A stretch of DNA of 64,000 nt from Daucus carota subsp. sativus (lineage: Eukaryota; Streptophyta; Magnoliopsida; Apiales; Apiaceae). Positions within the stretch are counted from its first letter, which is position 1; the number at the start of each line of letters is the position of its first letter. The notes under the pieces were generated by a model. That model did not search any database, was not told where the DNA came from, and saw nothing but the letters and a program-made list of their open reading frames with translations. The stretch lies in the NCBI RefSeq assembly GCF_001625215.2, contig NC_030384.2, positions 18,588,527 through 18,652,526 on the forward strand, read 5' to 3'. Positions 10,704-23,770 of this stretch are shown here, in pieces. The translations under genes were made by a program, and so were the position numbers.

Positions 10704-12394
10704 TTGACTCAGTTGTCTTATAACAGTTGCATATTACTTAGCTTTTCTGATTTGAAAACAATATTCACCTCCACCATTTTCAGCAGTAGAAGGTTTCTCT
10801 CTTTGCTATTAACTTGTTTATTCTGTTACAGTCTATCCATATTTCTTTGTTTTGTATCTGGTTTACTTGCTGAGCGCTTCTTGAAGTTTGTAACGGAGCA
10901 AGATATTCTCTCCGATGAAATGGTAATAACTTGTATTGTTTGTCATATGATATTTATATGTATGATTTCTTTTAATAATGTCTTTATTAGTTTTGTACAT
11001 GCATGTGGTTGTAGCGTATTCCTCTTCGATTTTGCGAGATGAATGGTCGTCGCGTTCCCCCATTGTTTTTCTTGAGTTCCGTAATGAATACCGACTAGAA
11101 GTATCATTCAATAAGCATTTGGGAAAGTTTTCTAGTGTTCAATGTTTGTATGCTGACTTTGATCTAGAAGGGGGTGAGTTGTTTGTGTTTGAGTTCAATG
11201 GCGTGGACGGTTTTAATGTTTACCTATTAGGGCGTGACTTTTGTGAGGTTGATTATCCGGAGAAAGTTCATGCACTACAGAAATCTCGCCCTCGCAAAGG
11301 TATCTTTATTAAGCTGGTGTTTTCATAGTCCACTATGTTTGTGAAATTTAGATTCACCATGTAGTTTTTTTATGTTGTTTATCAAATTTTCCAGTTTCAC
11401 TGCATAAAGGTGATTTGAAGCTTGTGTTAAGCTCTTAACTGACTACGAACCTGTTAATGATGTTTTGGTAAGATAAATTCATTGAATAATTTTTTGTTTT
11501 TGTTTTGTTTTTGCATTATTGAATTTAATGTAGTCCTGAAACATGTCTCCAGGCAGCTCCCGTTCCATCCATTCAGCATTGTGTCGATACACTGCAATTG
11601 CGTTGTTTTATCGAATATATTCTTAGCAATGGGAAGAAGTTGTTTGGTGGATTTGATAGGTCTACTCCCACCTTTTCTGGTTTTCAGCTAGTTGTTCAGT
11701 TATTAAAGTTCCCTGATTTGAAAAAATTCAACCTGCTGTTGTTAACATATGAGGACAATGGTAACCTCTTGGTTGGTTTATTTGACGACAACTTTGTAGA
11801 GGTTTTGTCTTCTGGCACTCCGCTCTCTAATGGTAAAAACTACCTTATTTTGGTGCCGAGTTTGTTGTTAGTTTTATTTATGTTATTAATATGTTTTTTA
11901 TTGCATATGATAATATTGAACAATTAGTTCCCTACCGGCACCTACAATTGAATCCTCATTTGAGATAACAGTCCAACCGTTTCACTTGATTAAATATTGT
12001 CACGGTGTGGTATGTTTCAGTATCTTATTAAAATTAGTTAATTTAATTTGGTCTTAGTTTCCTGAAATGTAATAGTTTTTAATTTAAGGGGCAATTGGTT
12101 AATGTTCTGAATTATAACATGTTTTTGAATTTTGTTTTGGTAAGGACATATCTGCCCAGTTTAGAAGTTTGTGGCACATGTGGGGCAAGACGGACTACAT
12201 TAATGTGTATTCGGGAAACGCCTTGGAAGTTGCAGATCAGACATCGTAGGAAATGGGAGCGAACAACAATTCATAATGGTTGGCTGCAGTTTGCTACTGG
12301 TATGGAGTTAGAAGTCGGTGATTTATGTGTGTTCGAATGCCCACACAATTCCTACCACCATTTCAGTGTTAGAGTTGTGAAGTTTAATAGCTGA
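10704..12394 (+). pseudogene. B3-domain (REM-like) transcription factor gene, probably broken
   Basis: Several exon-like blocks carry B3 DNA-binding features. About 10860-10922 reads FLKFVTEQDILSDEM; 11015-11299 reads RIPLRFCEMNG and, in another frame, FLEFRNEYRLEV and ELFVFEFNGVDGFNVYLLG. Block 11553-11832 is a weaker B3-like segment, and 12145-12394 ends with GMELEVGDLCVFE and a stop. Splice-like borders are TG|GTAATA, GTTGTAG|C, AAAG|GTATCT, CTCCAG|G and ATG|GTAAAA. The frame changes inside the second block at a run of five C (about 11057-11061), which looks like loss of one base in the first B3 domain. The start codon is uncertain and phases between later blocks do not all match. An intact gene with a sequencing error in the C-run is possible. 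Confidence 0.6.
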
Positions 12395-12541
12395 GTTATG
12401 ATCAATGTTTGCATCACCGACTCTGTTATGTAATTTTATTTCAGACCAAGGCACGACATTATGATTTTGATGTTTTTAACTATCACATTATTGTGAAATT
12501 ATTTTGATGTATCTAATTGTTGGGTAGCCTAATTTATATTC

Positions 12542-12695
12542 TGATCGTTCGTAAATTGATGCAACCGTGAAATAATTGTGGGCTAAACACTAGCTCCCCG
12601 ACATACGACTGCCGGGGACCACCCCTTATTTAGATGTACGCCCTGTTCCCGAGCTATAAACAGGGAGGAAAGCAAGTGAAAAGGAATTAAAGTTA
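12542..12695 (+). repeat. 154-bp direct repeat, copy 2
   Basis: Partner of 10272-10425 in the same orientation, beginning TGATCGTTCGTAAATTGATG and ending at GGAATTAAAGTTA. It lies about 150 bp after the stop of the B3 locus. Confidence 0.75.
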
Positions 12696-12926
12696 TATAA
12701 CCTTCATTCCTATTTGTGCTCTCGATTTTTTTAAAGAGACAAGTTGCAAGTGAAAATGAATGCAATTATAACATAGTTTCACTCCAAAATTTTCACTCGA
12801 AAAGTGTGATGAAAGTAAACATTTATTTACTTTCACTTAGACTAACTTGTTTTCTCATTAAAAAACTCGTGAGTAAGGCCTTAGTGCCTGTTTGCGGTTA
12901 TGGTTATCAACCACAACTGCAGCTTT

Positions 12927-15900
12927 CACTACACCATATTTCACCTGTTGCAACGGCTGAAAAATGTAGCCTTAGGGCCTAAAACTGTTACAATAGACAT
13001 TTTAGTAACATTTTTGCCAAAATTCGGTGTTGCATTTGCTGCCGTTGCAATAGACCCCTGTTGCAACATATATTTGGTTTCTTGCAACATTTTTGAGGTA
13101 TTGCAATAGACTTTCAATTGTAATCTATTGCAACATTTTCGAGGCCTTTGGCAACAATTTTATACTGTTACAAAAAATTTACTGTAACATTTCTTTGTAA
13201 CACTATATACTTAAAAACTGTTGCATACCAATAATTTGAAATTTTGTTGTAACAGTTTTGTGCAACAATATTTAACCAATTGCAATACTTTTAGTTTTTT
13301 GGTAACACATTTGTGCAACACTTTTATGTGTATTGTAATGCTTTTAAATTTTTGGGCAACATTATGTATTCTGTTACAATACTTATAAGGCCTCATTTAC
13401 AATGATACTATATAAATGCAATAGTACTCTGAAATTTTCTTGACTTGAAATTAACCAAAAGAAAATACAAAGTACAAACCGAGTCATCAGGTTGAAAGAT
13501 ACATAGAAACCAGACTAATGTACCAATTTATAAACCATCCTTACAAAAGTCAATCTAAAAGCAAGAATGGATGAAGAAGTAAAAATAAAAAGTGACTAAA
13601 AATCTTCATTCATCACTATGTTGAGCAGCTGCATTCCCATCCTCCTCGTTCTAAAGTGACTAAAAGCTGCATTCTATATTTTCATCTGCATAAGTGTAGT
13701 TTAATAGACTGCAAGGTAATAACGGGAACTAAATTTAAATTCTATAAGTACAAATACTACATATGTTTGTCGACAATTTAGTTATATATGTTACATTTAC
13801 CTTGTGCACATGACCCATTCATACTTAAATTAGTCCAATTAGCATAAAGAGGTTTCTGAACTTCTGCAAGGTTGAAATAGAAACCTCTTTCATTAACCAT
13901 GCAAACATCAACTCCTACACTAATTTTAGTAGCCTGCAATAATGAGATAGTCTTACATAAGTACTACTGTGCAATGTAATCAAAGGTAAATAATTAAAAA
14001 ATGAGGTAGATTGATTTGTGTCCTATTTTCCGTAGACGCAGCCCTTATTCTACTATGGATGGGTAGCAAATATAGAGAATCCCAACATAATTGTAGTGCA
14101 CCTCCCCATCTAGTTAGGTTCTGTATCTAATCAAAGCTGATGGGATAAGCATCAGCAAATATATATGATAAAAAGAAATAATAAATTAGTTTTTATACCT
14201 CATGAATGTACGAGCTACTTCATGCCCCCGTATGTACCCATATGAAGCAGTGAGAATGCTACCTTCAGTGCAATCACCGGTGATCTTCTTTTACAAGTCT
14301 AGTAACCTGCATTATATTTAAAAGTAACTACTTTAAGTTCTACTGGCAGTATTAAAGTAAGTTTCAAAGTTGTTTGTACGTAATGGTTAGCTTTTATCAC
14401 ACATAGGCTAAGTAAACGGAGAGTAAAAGTGAGTAAACAATCAATAATGAACATATACAAACAAGATTAGAAAATTAAATATAAAAAGATATGTATAAAT
14501 AAAACACCATCTTGGCAGCATTGTGTGCATCAAGCTCTTCTTCTGGCAGCAATTCTAAAGAAGACAGCTCCTCCTTCATAGCCTGATACAATTTATGTCA
14601 TTCATCTCAGGTTTATTATAAGCTAACATATGTAAATGATTTGTTAATATTAACACAATGTGTGATGGATGAGAGAATCAACTTAAATCATCCTTGTTTC
14701 AGTTAGTTCTCAATTTCTCATTATTGTTTTCTTTTTCGTTAAATCTTGTCCTGCAGCATAGTGTTTAAAATTCCGTCAAAGTGAAAATACCAACACACAG
14801 CTTGACATATGCTCTTTCACAACCAATTAACCATTTTAGTATCTAACTATTTCCAAAAGTCAAAAAAAAAACAAATAAAGGTCACTATAATAAAACTCAA
14901 TTTGGCATGTGGATCAGGCATATGACAGAATAACAAACAGGCATGACATCTTTATACATTAAAACAGACAAACACATACACATACTCACTAATAAAGCAA
15001 AAACGAGCAAAGTTCCAAGCAAGCAATACACTAAGCAACCAAGTACCAAAAAAGAATGACTAAGCAACGAAGTAACAGAAAAGAATAATACCTCGCTTTG
15101 GTTACCTCGCTACTAAGCAAAACCCAAACATCCAAACTCCAATCACAAACAAAAACTCCAAACTCCAATCACTTGAACTTTAAGCTTTAAAGTCCGGTCG
15201 AAACCCACTTGACCCTCTTACACCCACATGACCCCATCGAAAAAATTGACCCACCTGAGAAAACTAACCAAAATAACACAAAAAGAAGGTAATTGAAATA
15301 TTGAGTTCTTAGACACAGACATCCTTGACACAAAGAAACAAATCTATGCAAGAAAGACCCAGACAATGACATACCCGGAGGTTTTATGAGTTTGTACTAG
15401 CAAATCGAACAATCGAAACTCTAAAGGAAACAAATCGGAGCTTGTATGACCTTCTAATTGACCATAAGAGCTTGTATGAGTATTTACTCAACCAGAATGA
15501 TCGCATTGGAGCTTGTATGAACAAATCGAAGAATGAGAAAGAAGGGGGCCAGGGTTCTCAAAGAAGATGGTAGCTTATATGTTTTAATGTTTTTTGTCTA
15601 ATGTTTATGTTTTAAACCTGTTAAACTTAATGTTTTATTTTTAGAAAATGTTACAAAGCGGGAGTTGTGAAATTGATTAAGGAGGGAAATTTATTTAATT
15701 TTTTATTATGTGTGCACGCGGGCAACTCGTAAAATTTATTTAATTTTATAAAAAAATTACTATTTTATGGTATATGCTGTTTTAAATTTTTTAATATTTA
15801 TTAAAATAAGTTAACCATTAATATTAATATAAAATCTAATATTTTAATATTTATAAAAATAAATTAATCAATTATTTGCTAATTAGAATGTTCTTACAAT

Positions 15901-16525
15901 TAATTTTATCCATATTAATTACATTAGGTTAGATGATAAGATCATTTTAAAATTATTTTTTAAAAAATTTTAAATTTATTTAAAAATAATTAAATATTTT
16001 TACAATATTTAAAATATATAAATATTTATTTCCTTGGACGACCTTATATATATTTTTAAATTGAATATTGATTAGTGTCAAAGTCAATAAATATGTAAAT
16101 TTGAAATTCATAATTAAATAGTATAATTTGGTTTATTAATACTCTATTGCAGCACATGGATTTGGCTATGATAACAAAATGGAAATACAAAGGAGAAGAG
16201 GAGATATTTGTTTTTTGAAAGTGAAATGTTTGTTTTGGGGTGTTTGTTTTTGGGTAACTGTTTTGGTACCCGCCACTGAAAAAAAAAAAAGCCCGCCTAA
16301 TTTTTTATTCCACTTGACAAAAATGTTGCAAACAACCGTAACGTTTAAGTAAAGTGTTACAATTGGCATCAACTTTTTTAACTCTCACTAAAAATTACCA
16401 AGCATGCAACAGTTTTCAGTTTTAGGTAACATTTTGAAAAACTATTACAATAGAGTAGCTATTTTTTGGCATATAGCAACATTTTTTGCAAGATGCCGTT
16501 GCAACAGGTCAAATATGGTGTAGTG
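12927..16525. mobile_element. CACTA (En/Spm-type) transposon, non-autonomous
   Basis: It starts CACTACACCATATTTCACCT and ends with the inverted ...AAATATGGTGTAGTG, flanked by the 3-bp duplication TTT at 12924-12926 and 16526-16528. The inverted repeat extends through TGTTGCAACGGC. Subterminal regions (about 12945-13400 and 16320-16510) hold many short TTGCAACA / TGTTACAA motifs in both orientations, as expected for transposase binding in CACTA elements. No intact transposase is readable. Spliced-gene-like pieces exist on the minus strand (for example at 14520-14580, 13845-13935 and 13625-13660, the last ending NEEDGNAAAQHSDE and a stop). They may be remnants of an element-encoded protein or captured exons. 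Confidence 0.85.
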
Positions 16526-17072
16526 TTTTTGTCAATAAGCTGGTACAAGATTGTTTGGTAACATCCAAAATAGTTTTTTCTAACCGCGCTTTTTGTCTAA
16601 AAGCTGCTTTTACAGAAAGCAGGTATACCCCTGCTTTTCACAAAAGCGGTTGTTGCGCCCCGCTATTACAAGTCCTGGCATCAAACCCTAGCACATGCAA
16701 TAGTTTTTGTTATTAAAACAAAACAACAAAACAAGCATTACACACTTATGAAATACTTTTTTTTTATTCTAATCTGGATTATTATTGCCCGTTAAGCATT
16801 TAAAATTACGCAATACTAAAAAATATTTTATTTTATATTTGAATATAAAAAATAAATGATAAGTTACTGTTGAAAATATTTCACCTTAATTATAAAATTT
16901 TGCAAATAGTATATAGTTTTTAATCATAAATTTTTATAGTTATTCCTACATAATTTTATATTTTAAATATGATTTGTATATCATTACTTACTTAATATTT
17001 TTTTTAGTTTAATGAAGAGATTGACTTTAATAACTTATAAATGAACTTATGAAATATATATATTATTACAAA

Positions 17073-17073
17073 T

Positions 17074-17110
<37 letters not shown>
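17073..17110. repeat. (TA)n microsatellite
   Basis: A nearly pure alternating AT run, broken once by a C. Confidence 0.9.
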
Positions 17111-17717
17111 TAATAACATATATTCTTTTAAAAACCTGATACATTATAAAAAAAATTAGTTAATTTTTTTTAAAAGCAGTATTAAAAATTGCAGATGTTA
17201 ATAAAACTTGCAGTACACGTATAAAATATTTTTATTGTAATAATGTATAGTAAACAACAACAAATTACCTTTTCATTAAGATAAAAGCAAGCATCATGCA
17301 TCCTCCTTCTCCATTACTCCTATAGTGTTTTAGTTGGACTTTGACTCGTAATCTTATTGTGTTTTTTTGTAACCTATAGTGTTTTAGTTTGACTTAATTT
17401 TTATCTTTTTTTTCTTTGTGAAAACTTAATTTTTATCTTAATTAATTTTTTATTTTCTTATTTTATACAACTATAGTTTGTTGTTCAATATTTGTCTATA
17501 AAATAATGAATAAAATATTATTTTATTTATAACTATAACTCCAAACAACAATTTAACAAAAAAATTACCAAACATTTTGTTTTCAGCTTTTAGTCAAATA
17601 GCACATCTGAAATCAAATTTACCAAACAGTCTCGGTTTTTTTAAACAACATTTTTTTAAACAGCACTTTTACTTACAACAACAGCAATTTTCAACAGCAA
17701 TCTCAAACATAGCCTTA

Positions 17718-18186
17718 GAGGGGTGTATTGGATTGGGATTTTAAAGCATTTTTTTGCATTCATGAAATCCGAGGGTATTCGATTGGGATTGTTTGAAATC
17801 CTTTAAAATCTTGAGGTATTCAATTGGGATTTTAAATTATGCTACAAAATCTGGTGGTATTCAATTGGGATTTTAAATTATGCTTTAAATTTTAAAATCC
17901 GATGTTATTCAATTAGGATCGTTTAAAATTCATTAAAATCTGATGGTATTCAAATGCTGATTGATTTTTTTTATTTCATAAAATGATGGATTTTGTAGCA
18001 TTTTTCAGTGTATTTTAAGTTTTTTTAAATCCCGCCAAATTCAATGGGATTTTGAAGCATTGTACTTAAATCCTATCAACTCTGCGACATTTCATCAAGA
18101 ATCCGCACAAAATCAAAATGCCATACAATCCATTAAAATCCATATACTAAAAACAATGCATTAAAATCTCAATCGAATACACCTCG
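17718..18186. mobile_element. PIF/Harbinger-like MITE upstream of CSN1
   Basis: The left end is GAGGGGTGTATTGGATTGGG. The right end, read inward, is CGAGGTGTATTCGATTGAGA. The flanking 3-bp duplication is TTA (17715-17717 and 18187-18189). The interior repeats a GGTATTCAATTGGGATTTTA-like unit several times. It ends about 145 bp before the CSN1 start codon and so lies in its promoter region. Confidence 0.7.
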
Positions 18187-18331
18187 TTAATAAAAGAATT
18201 AAAGATTTTATAATCGGGCCATCGGGTCGGGGCAGTGAATCCAATAATAATCCAGCAGCAGACCTTTAAAACACAGACACAAGTTGGGCACTCCACTCTC
18301 CCCAACAGAATTAATAAAACCCTCCTCCCCA

Positions 18332-21300
18332 ATGGAACCCGAATCCTCCTCCTCTTCCCCCACGCTAATCTCATCCAACGGTGACGCTCCCGCCCCTCAC
18401 CGCCCAATCAGCAACCCCGACCTCCTCGACATCGACTCCTACTCCTCCCTCTACTCCGGCCGCACCAAGATCACCCGCCTCCTCTTCATCGCCGACCGCT
18501 GCGACGTCGTTTCCCTCCAATTGGAGGCCCTCCGGATCGCCTACGACGAGGTCAAGAAGGGAGAGAACACGCAGTTGTTCCGCGAAGTTGTCGCCAAGAT
18601 TGCTGGCAGGTTGGGCGATGCTCATGGACCCGACCCGGATTGGACTGAAGTTGTGGAGAGGAAGGCCGACGCCAGGAAGGATAAACTCGAAAACGAACTT
18701 AATGCGTATAGGGTATTGATTTTAATCTTACTCTCTCAATTTCATGCTTTTCGGTCCTCGCTAGTCGAGTCGGTTATATTAATCTTAGGTTTGTCATTCT
18801 GATTAATTAGCGGTTTTATATGTATACTGTACTGTTAAAATAGGCTATTATTACTTTTTATAATTGTCCGTTGGTTATGTTGAATTTAGGTTTCCGAGTT
18901 GATTAGGATGTTATAATATTGATGTTTATTCCACTTATAATCCACTTCTTGTTTAGGCTATTGATTTGAATCATATCTGCTGAATTTCATGCTTTTCGGT
19001 TGTTGCCAGTCGAGTCGGTTATATTAATCTTAGCTTTGTCATTCTCATTAATTAGCGGTTGTATATGTATACTGTACTGTTGAAATTGACTATTATTACT
19101 TTATCTAATTGTGGGTTTTTTATGTTGATTTTAGGTTTTTGAGTTGATTAGTATGTTATAATGTCAATGCTTATTCATTATATATTTATACTATGTCCTT
19201 GAGATTGAACATGAGTATTGGGTATATAGTTATCAGTTATGTTCATCTTAGATTTCTGAGTTTGATTTTTGTTTAATGAACTTGATCTTATTGCTTATTT
19301 ATTTACACTGAACTGTTGGAACCGAACTAGTATTTGCCTATTTGGTAGTTGGTCAGGTGTCTTAATTTTCATTTATGTCTGGTCTTGTTGTTATGTTGAT
19401 GGAATATGATTCTGAGGGTTTATTAAATGATTTAGTAGAAATGGATAATGTATGTATGTGGGGCCTAGTAGTTAAGTATGTAGCATCTAGGCTGTGTTGT
19501 TTGGGCCTTCAATACTTTAGGTTTTTTTTTTAATTCTCTTTACTAGTCATGTAACCCCCACATAGTGTGTGACTTTATTATTGAGTTATTGCTTATTAGA
19601 TTGAGCCTCTCCTTTTTATATGGATTGCGATCCATAGTTTATCCTCTCTTTCGTGGTGGGGAAACCTGTAGGGTAGTGTGATTGGGTTGTGATTTAGTCA
19701 CTTTGTTTATTCAATTGTTCATTTGGATTTGTTGTATAACATGAAGTTGTTGTCATGAATTTGCCATCATTGCAGTTAATTTGATCAATTTATTTGGTGT
19801 CTCCCCTAAAATGGGGATTGTGGCTTGTTAATATAAATTGTATTAAGTTGTTTTTTATTTGATGCAGACAAATTTGATCAAGGAAAGCATAAGAATGGGA
19901 TACAATGATTTTGGAGATTTCTACTATGCTCACGGGGCATTAGGGGATGCATTTAAGAATTATGTCCGGACTCGTGACTACTGCACTACATCAAAGCATA
20001 TTATTCACATGTGTTTAAATGCAATTCTAGTCAGCATTGAAATGGGTCAGTTCACCCATGTAACAAGCTATGTCAGCAAAGCAGAGCAAAGTCAGGAAGC
20101 TGTGGAACCTATAGTAGCTGCTAAATTGAGGTGTGCTGCAGGATTGGCCCATCTGGAAGCTAAAAAGTACAAGCTTGCTGCTCGTATGGTATGACATGTT
20201 CTTTGTTTGTTCTCATTATGCTTTATTATTTTAATTTGATTAATTTCTCGTTTACAACTCTACATGTCTTATATCAAAAGAACAATAGTTTTTGTTTGCC
20301 TACTTAAAAGATCATTATTCATCAATATTATGAATATGGCTAATTTAATAAAATTGTAGGAAAGGTACTAAAATGTAAGTTTTGAATTTATATTGGATTT
20401 TATATCCTTCCTTAGAAAGAAATTTAACCACTTAAAGTTTATACATAGACCATCGTAATTGGTCTTTTACTTTTGTGATACATTTAAGTTTGTCTTTTGG
20501 ACATCTCTGCCTAGAAAACCATTCACCGCAAATAGGTTTTGGTTCCAATATTCATCGACCATTTTTGCTCCTTTCTGTATATTATCACGCCGTCATCTGT
20601 ATCACTTTCCTGTGAATGTCATTGTACAGTTCCCCTCATTCAGTTTACCTGTTACGTAGTTCTTTATCTATATCCCTTCCCCTTACGTGTCTTGTAAAAT
20701 CCTCCCCACAATCAACTATTTATTTTACAAGTGCTATATGTTCTAGGAATGATAATGCCAAATGGAATGAGAATAGTTGTTGGATAAAGATATGGTACAT
20801 ATATGAGAAAATTGAGACATTTTTATGTTAATATGGTCTGTGGTTCACTAATAAGATCCCAAGTAATATTGTGCGCAAAAATAAAAAGTTGTTTATTGTT
20901 TATTAGCTACTTAGTTGCATGTCATTATGTGTGTCGCAGAAGAGGGGGAATAGTAAGACTTCAAGGTAAGATTTTTTTAACATTGCTGATGATACTACAT
21001 CAAAGCGAAGTTCATATGGTCCAACTTAATGACCTTCAAAACAGGAGAAAGGTGCCAATGACAGGCTACTAGTCTATATGGATGAACTTGAGCCTTTTGA
21101 TGTTACTTTATTCCAGTTGAAATGAAATTGTATATGTTTTGCCTTGGAAAGAGCTTGCCTTGATTTAAGTGCTCTTGCAGATCTATCTGCTGCCAGTTTT
21201 GGTTATATATTGTCTCTTCCGTTGCATTCTATTGATAAACGACATTAATAAATTGCCCCTTCATTTCACAACAAAGCATGGGCTTATAATTGTCAATACT

Positions 21301-23300
21301 CCTACATCCCATGTCTTTTTATCATTTATAACTCCTGTTTGGGAGATAATTTTGTGATGTATCCATACAGACCTACTGGTAATTAAGCATTTAAAGTATC
21401 AATAATGTCTTTTCTGCTGGAATGCACACACACACACACACACATGTTTGATTGGGAAAAATCAATTAAAGCTGTAAGGAAATAGAGATACCTATATCTC
21501 CAGGCAGGGTGCTCTTAAGAGTAGCATTTTGCTGTGTCCGGGTGCTCGTGACTGAAAATGCTTTTGTTTTTAAGTTCATTAAACTAGTCCAGAATAATTA
21601 AAGTGGGGCTTCTCCTAAATTGATACTTGATAGAGATCTGATTTGCAATTCATGCAGATATGCATGGTCTCACCATGTGTGCCGCCGTGTCTTTGAAGCT
21701 TCTTCTATTATTTGACAAATTTCATAATTTGAAGAGTGTTCAATTGTTTTGTAAGTGAGTATTATGTGTATTGATTGATAAAGATTTAACAAATGATTCT
21801 GTTTGATATTCTATTATGATCTGAATCTGTGGAATGCCTTTGCCTGTGCTTGCCTTTAAAGTGTTTGATGTTTATTGAGCTTGGGTGGATCCGGTATCTA
21901 TAAATGATGATAGAAAACTTCCAGGGAAAACGAATTAGTTTGATGCATGTGTTATTTCTATGAATTATTCCTGTTTTATGATACTTGCCTTATGTAATTT
22001 CAGTTTCTGGAAACACATCCCGAGTTGGGAAATAACTATTCTGAAGTCATAGCTGCTCAAGATGTTGCAACATATGGTGGTCTTTGTGCACTTGCAAGTT
22101 TTGACAGAGCTGAGCTGAAGGTAATGACAAATATTATTCTATTTATATTTACTTGCACTTTAGTATTGTTTGAAAGCCGTTAAATTCTAATAGGGTATTT
22201 CCTTTTGCAGGCTAAAGTCATTGACAACATTAATTTTCGGAACTTTTTAGAGTTGGTGCCTGAAGTTAGGGAACTTATTCATGATTTTTATTCAAGGTAA
22301 TTTTTTTCACACTTAGACGCTCCTGCTTGGATGGCCTGTTTTGACTCTTTAATTTTCTGTCTCATCTTATGTAAGAGTACATAAACTTATTTCGAAACTG
22401 GGAACTATCAGTTTTAAGAAGCTTTGTTGGTTTGTCAAGAATTGTTTTCCATTGTAATATCAGTCTGCTGCTTCAAATATTAGTGAACTTAATTTGAATA
22501 AATTTTTAAATGATTGTTATAGTTGAAGTGAATGAGTTCGATTTTAGGTTGAAAATTGTTCAAGATTTATTACCGATTCAGTTTGTTGGAACAATAAGGC
22601 TGATTGTAGGCTTTTAATGTAAAATCTTTTTACCTGGTTTCAGTCATTATGCTTCATGCTTGGACTATCTTGGGAGCCTCAAAGCAAATTTGTTGCTTGA
22701 CATACATTTGCATGATCATGTTGATACGCTGTACGACCAAATTCGTAGCAAAGCTCTGATTCAGTATACTCATCCATTTGTGTCTGTTGATATGCGCATG
22801 ATGGCCGATGCTTTCAAAACCAGTGTGGCAGGGTTAGAGAAAGAACTTGAAGCTTTGATAACAGAAGACCAAATACAGGTTTGTTTTGGACAGTATACTC
22901 CTGATGCATCGTTTCTGTTTTTGGTCTATGTAACTTGTAATTAGCTTGGTTTTCTAGATAATATGGCTTACAATTAATTTATGGTTGCACTGAAATTGAG
23001 TAAAAGATTTTTAAGTGATGAACCCTGTTCATGATGTCATCCTTATTAAGTGGTGGTTTGTTTTGGTGAATACTAAACATTATAAACTGCTTTCGTCAAT
23101 CACTTTTCTTGCAGGCTCGTATAGATTCGCACAACAAAATCTTGTATGCTCGGCATGCTGATCAAAGGAATTCCACATTCCAGCGTGTGTTGCAGACTGG
23201 CAGCGAATTTGATCGCGATGTGAAGGCCATGCTCCTGAGAGCAAATCTTATCAAGCATGAATTCTACTCTAAGCAGTCGAAGAAACTACACAACTTCTGA
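18332..23300 (+). CDS. CSN1: COP9 signalosome complex subunit 1 (CSN1/FUS6)
   Basis: Exons: 18332-18712, 19868-20188, 22004-22120, 22211-22296, 22644-22878 and 23115-23300. All introns are GT-AG, and the joined frame is open for 441 aa, the length I recall for Arabidopsis FUS6. CSN1 is a PCI-domain subunit of the nuclear COP9 signalosome, which removes NEDD8 from cullin-RING ligases and represses photomorphogenesis. Strongly conserved blocks include [65 protein letters not shown] (exon 3), [18 protein letters not shown] (exon 5) and [15 protein letters not shown] (exon 6). The helical RPN7-type repeats lie in exons 1-3 and the PCI domain in exons 4-6. The first ATG of the frame is 18332; upstream in-frame codons lack ATG. 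Exon 1 is GC-rich compared with its surroundings. The exon 2/3 junction encodes AARM-FLE where I recall AARK-FL, a minor substitution. Confidence 0.95.
18738..19180 (+). repeat. Tandem duplication in CSN1 intron 1
   Basis: The segment starting ATTTCATGCTTTTCGGT near 18740 recurs near 18983, with shared GTCGAGTCGGTTATATTAAT and TGTATACTGTACTGTT. The two copies of about 200 bp are in direct orientation and differ by scattered substitutions. It is intronic with no effect on the coding frame. Confidence 0.75.
21425..21444. repeat. (CA)n microsatellite in CSN1 intron 2
   Basis: About ten CA units. The rest of this 1.8-kb intron (20189-22003) shows no other element I can name. Confidence 0.9.
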
Positions 23301-23770
23301 GCAAAAGATATATTTAGAAAGTAGTGTTTATTTTGATTGGCATCGGACAATGTTGTGCTCTAAACTATGTGAATCTTGGTCTATTGGTGGTGGCAACTGT
23401 TAAGACTGTTATCTGCAACACGTGAACAGTTAAAGGCTCTGTCTATTGAAAAAAAGGAATCAGATTTTAACACTTGGAGGATTAGTTCTGAAATGCGTTT
23501 GGTTATGTTTTCAACTTTTTTGTTTTTAATGTTATAACTTTGTACATCGACGGTCATAAAATCACCTCCCATTTGCTACATTTTTTTAAAGTAAAATATA
23601 CAGTAACTAATTGTAGACTAGAGGACATTTGCTGCATCGACGGTCATTAAAAGATAGTATCAAATATTTGACCAGCACTGAAATATATATAATCTCTCAA
23701 ATATGACTAGAATTCCTCATATGTATGACCCTAAATTCGGACCTAGTTTTCTCAAAATTTCTCTTGGCTG

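Larger units (their letters stand above)
12884..17712. repeat. Possible older TIR element that hosts the CACTA element
   Basis: The left flank reads GTGCCTGTTTGCGGTTATGG. The right flank, read inward, is CTATGTTTGAGATTGCTG. Both are bordered by CCTTA (12879-12883 and about 17713-17717). This suggests a degraded, possibly hAT-like, element into which the CACTA copy jumped. The match is imperfect. The right part (16529-17712) has no gene; it is AT-rich and includes a TA microsatellite. Confidence 0.3.

Noticed and set aside
18284..18331. Upstream extension of the CSN1 frame
   Set aside because: The frame is open but has no ATG; the first ATG is 18332, which gives the length expected for the family.
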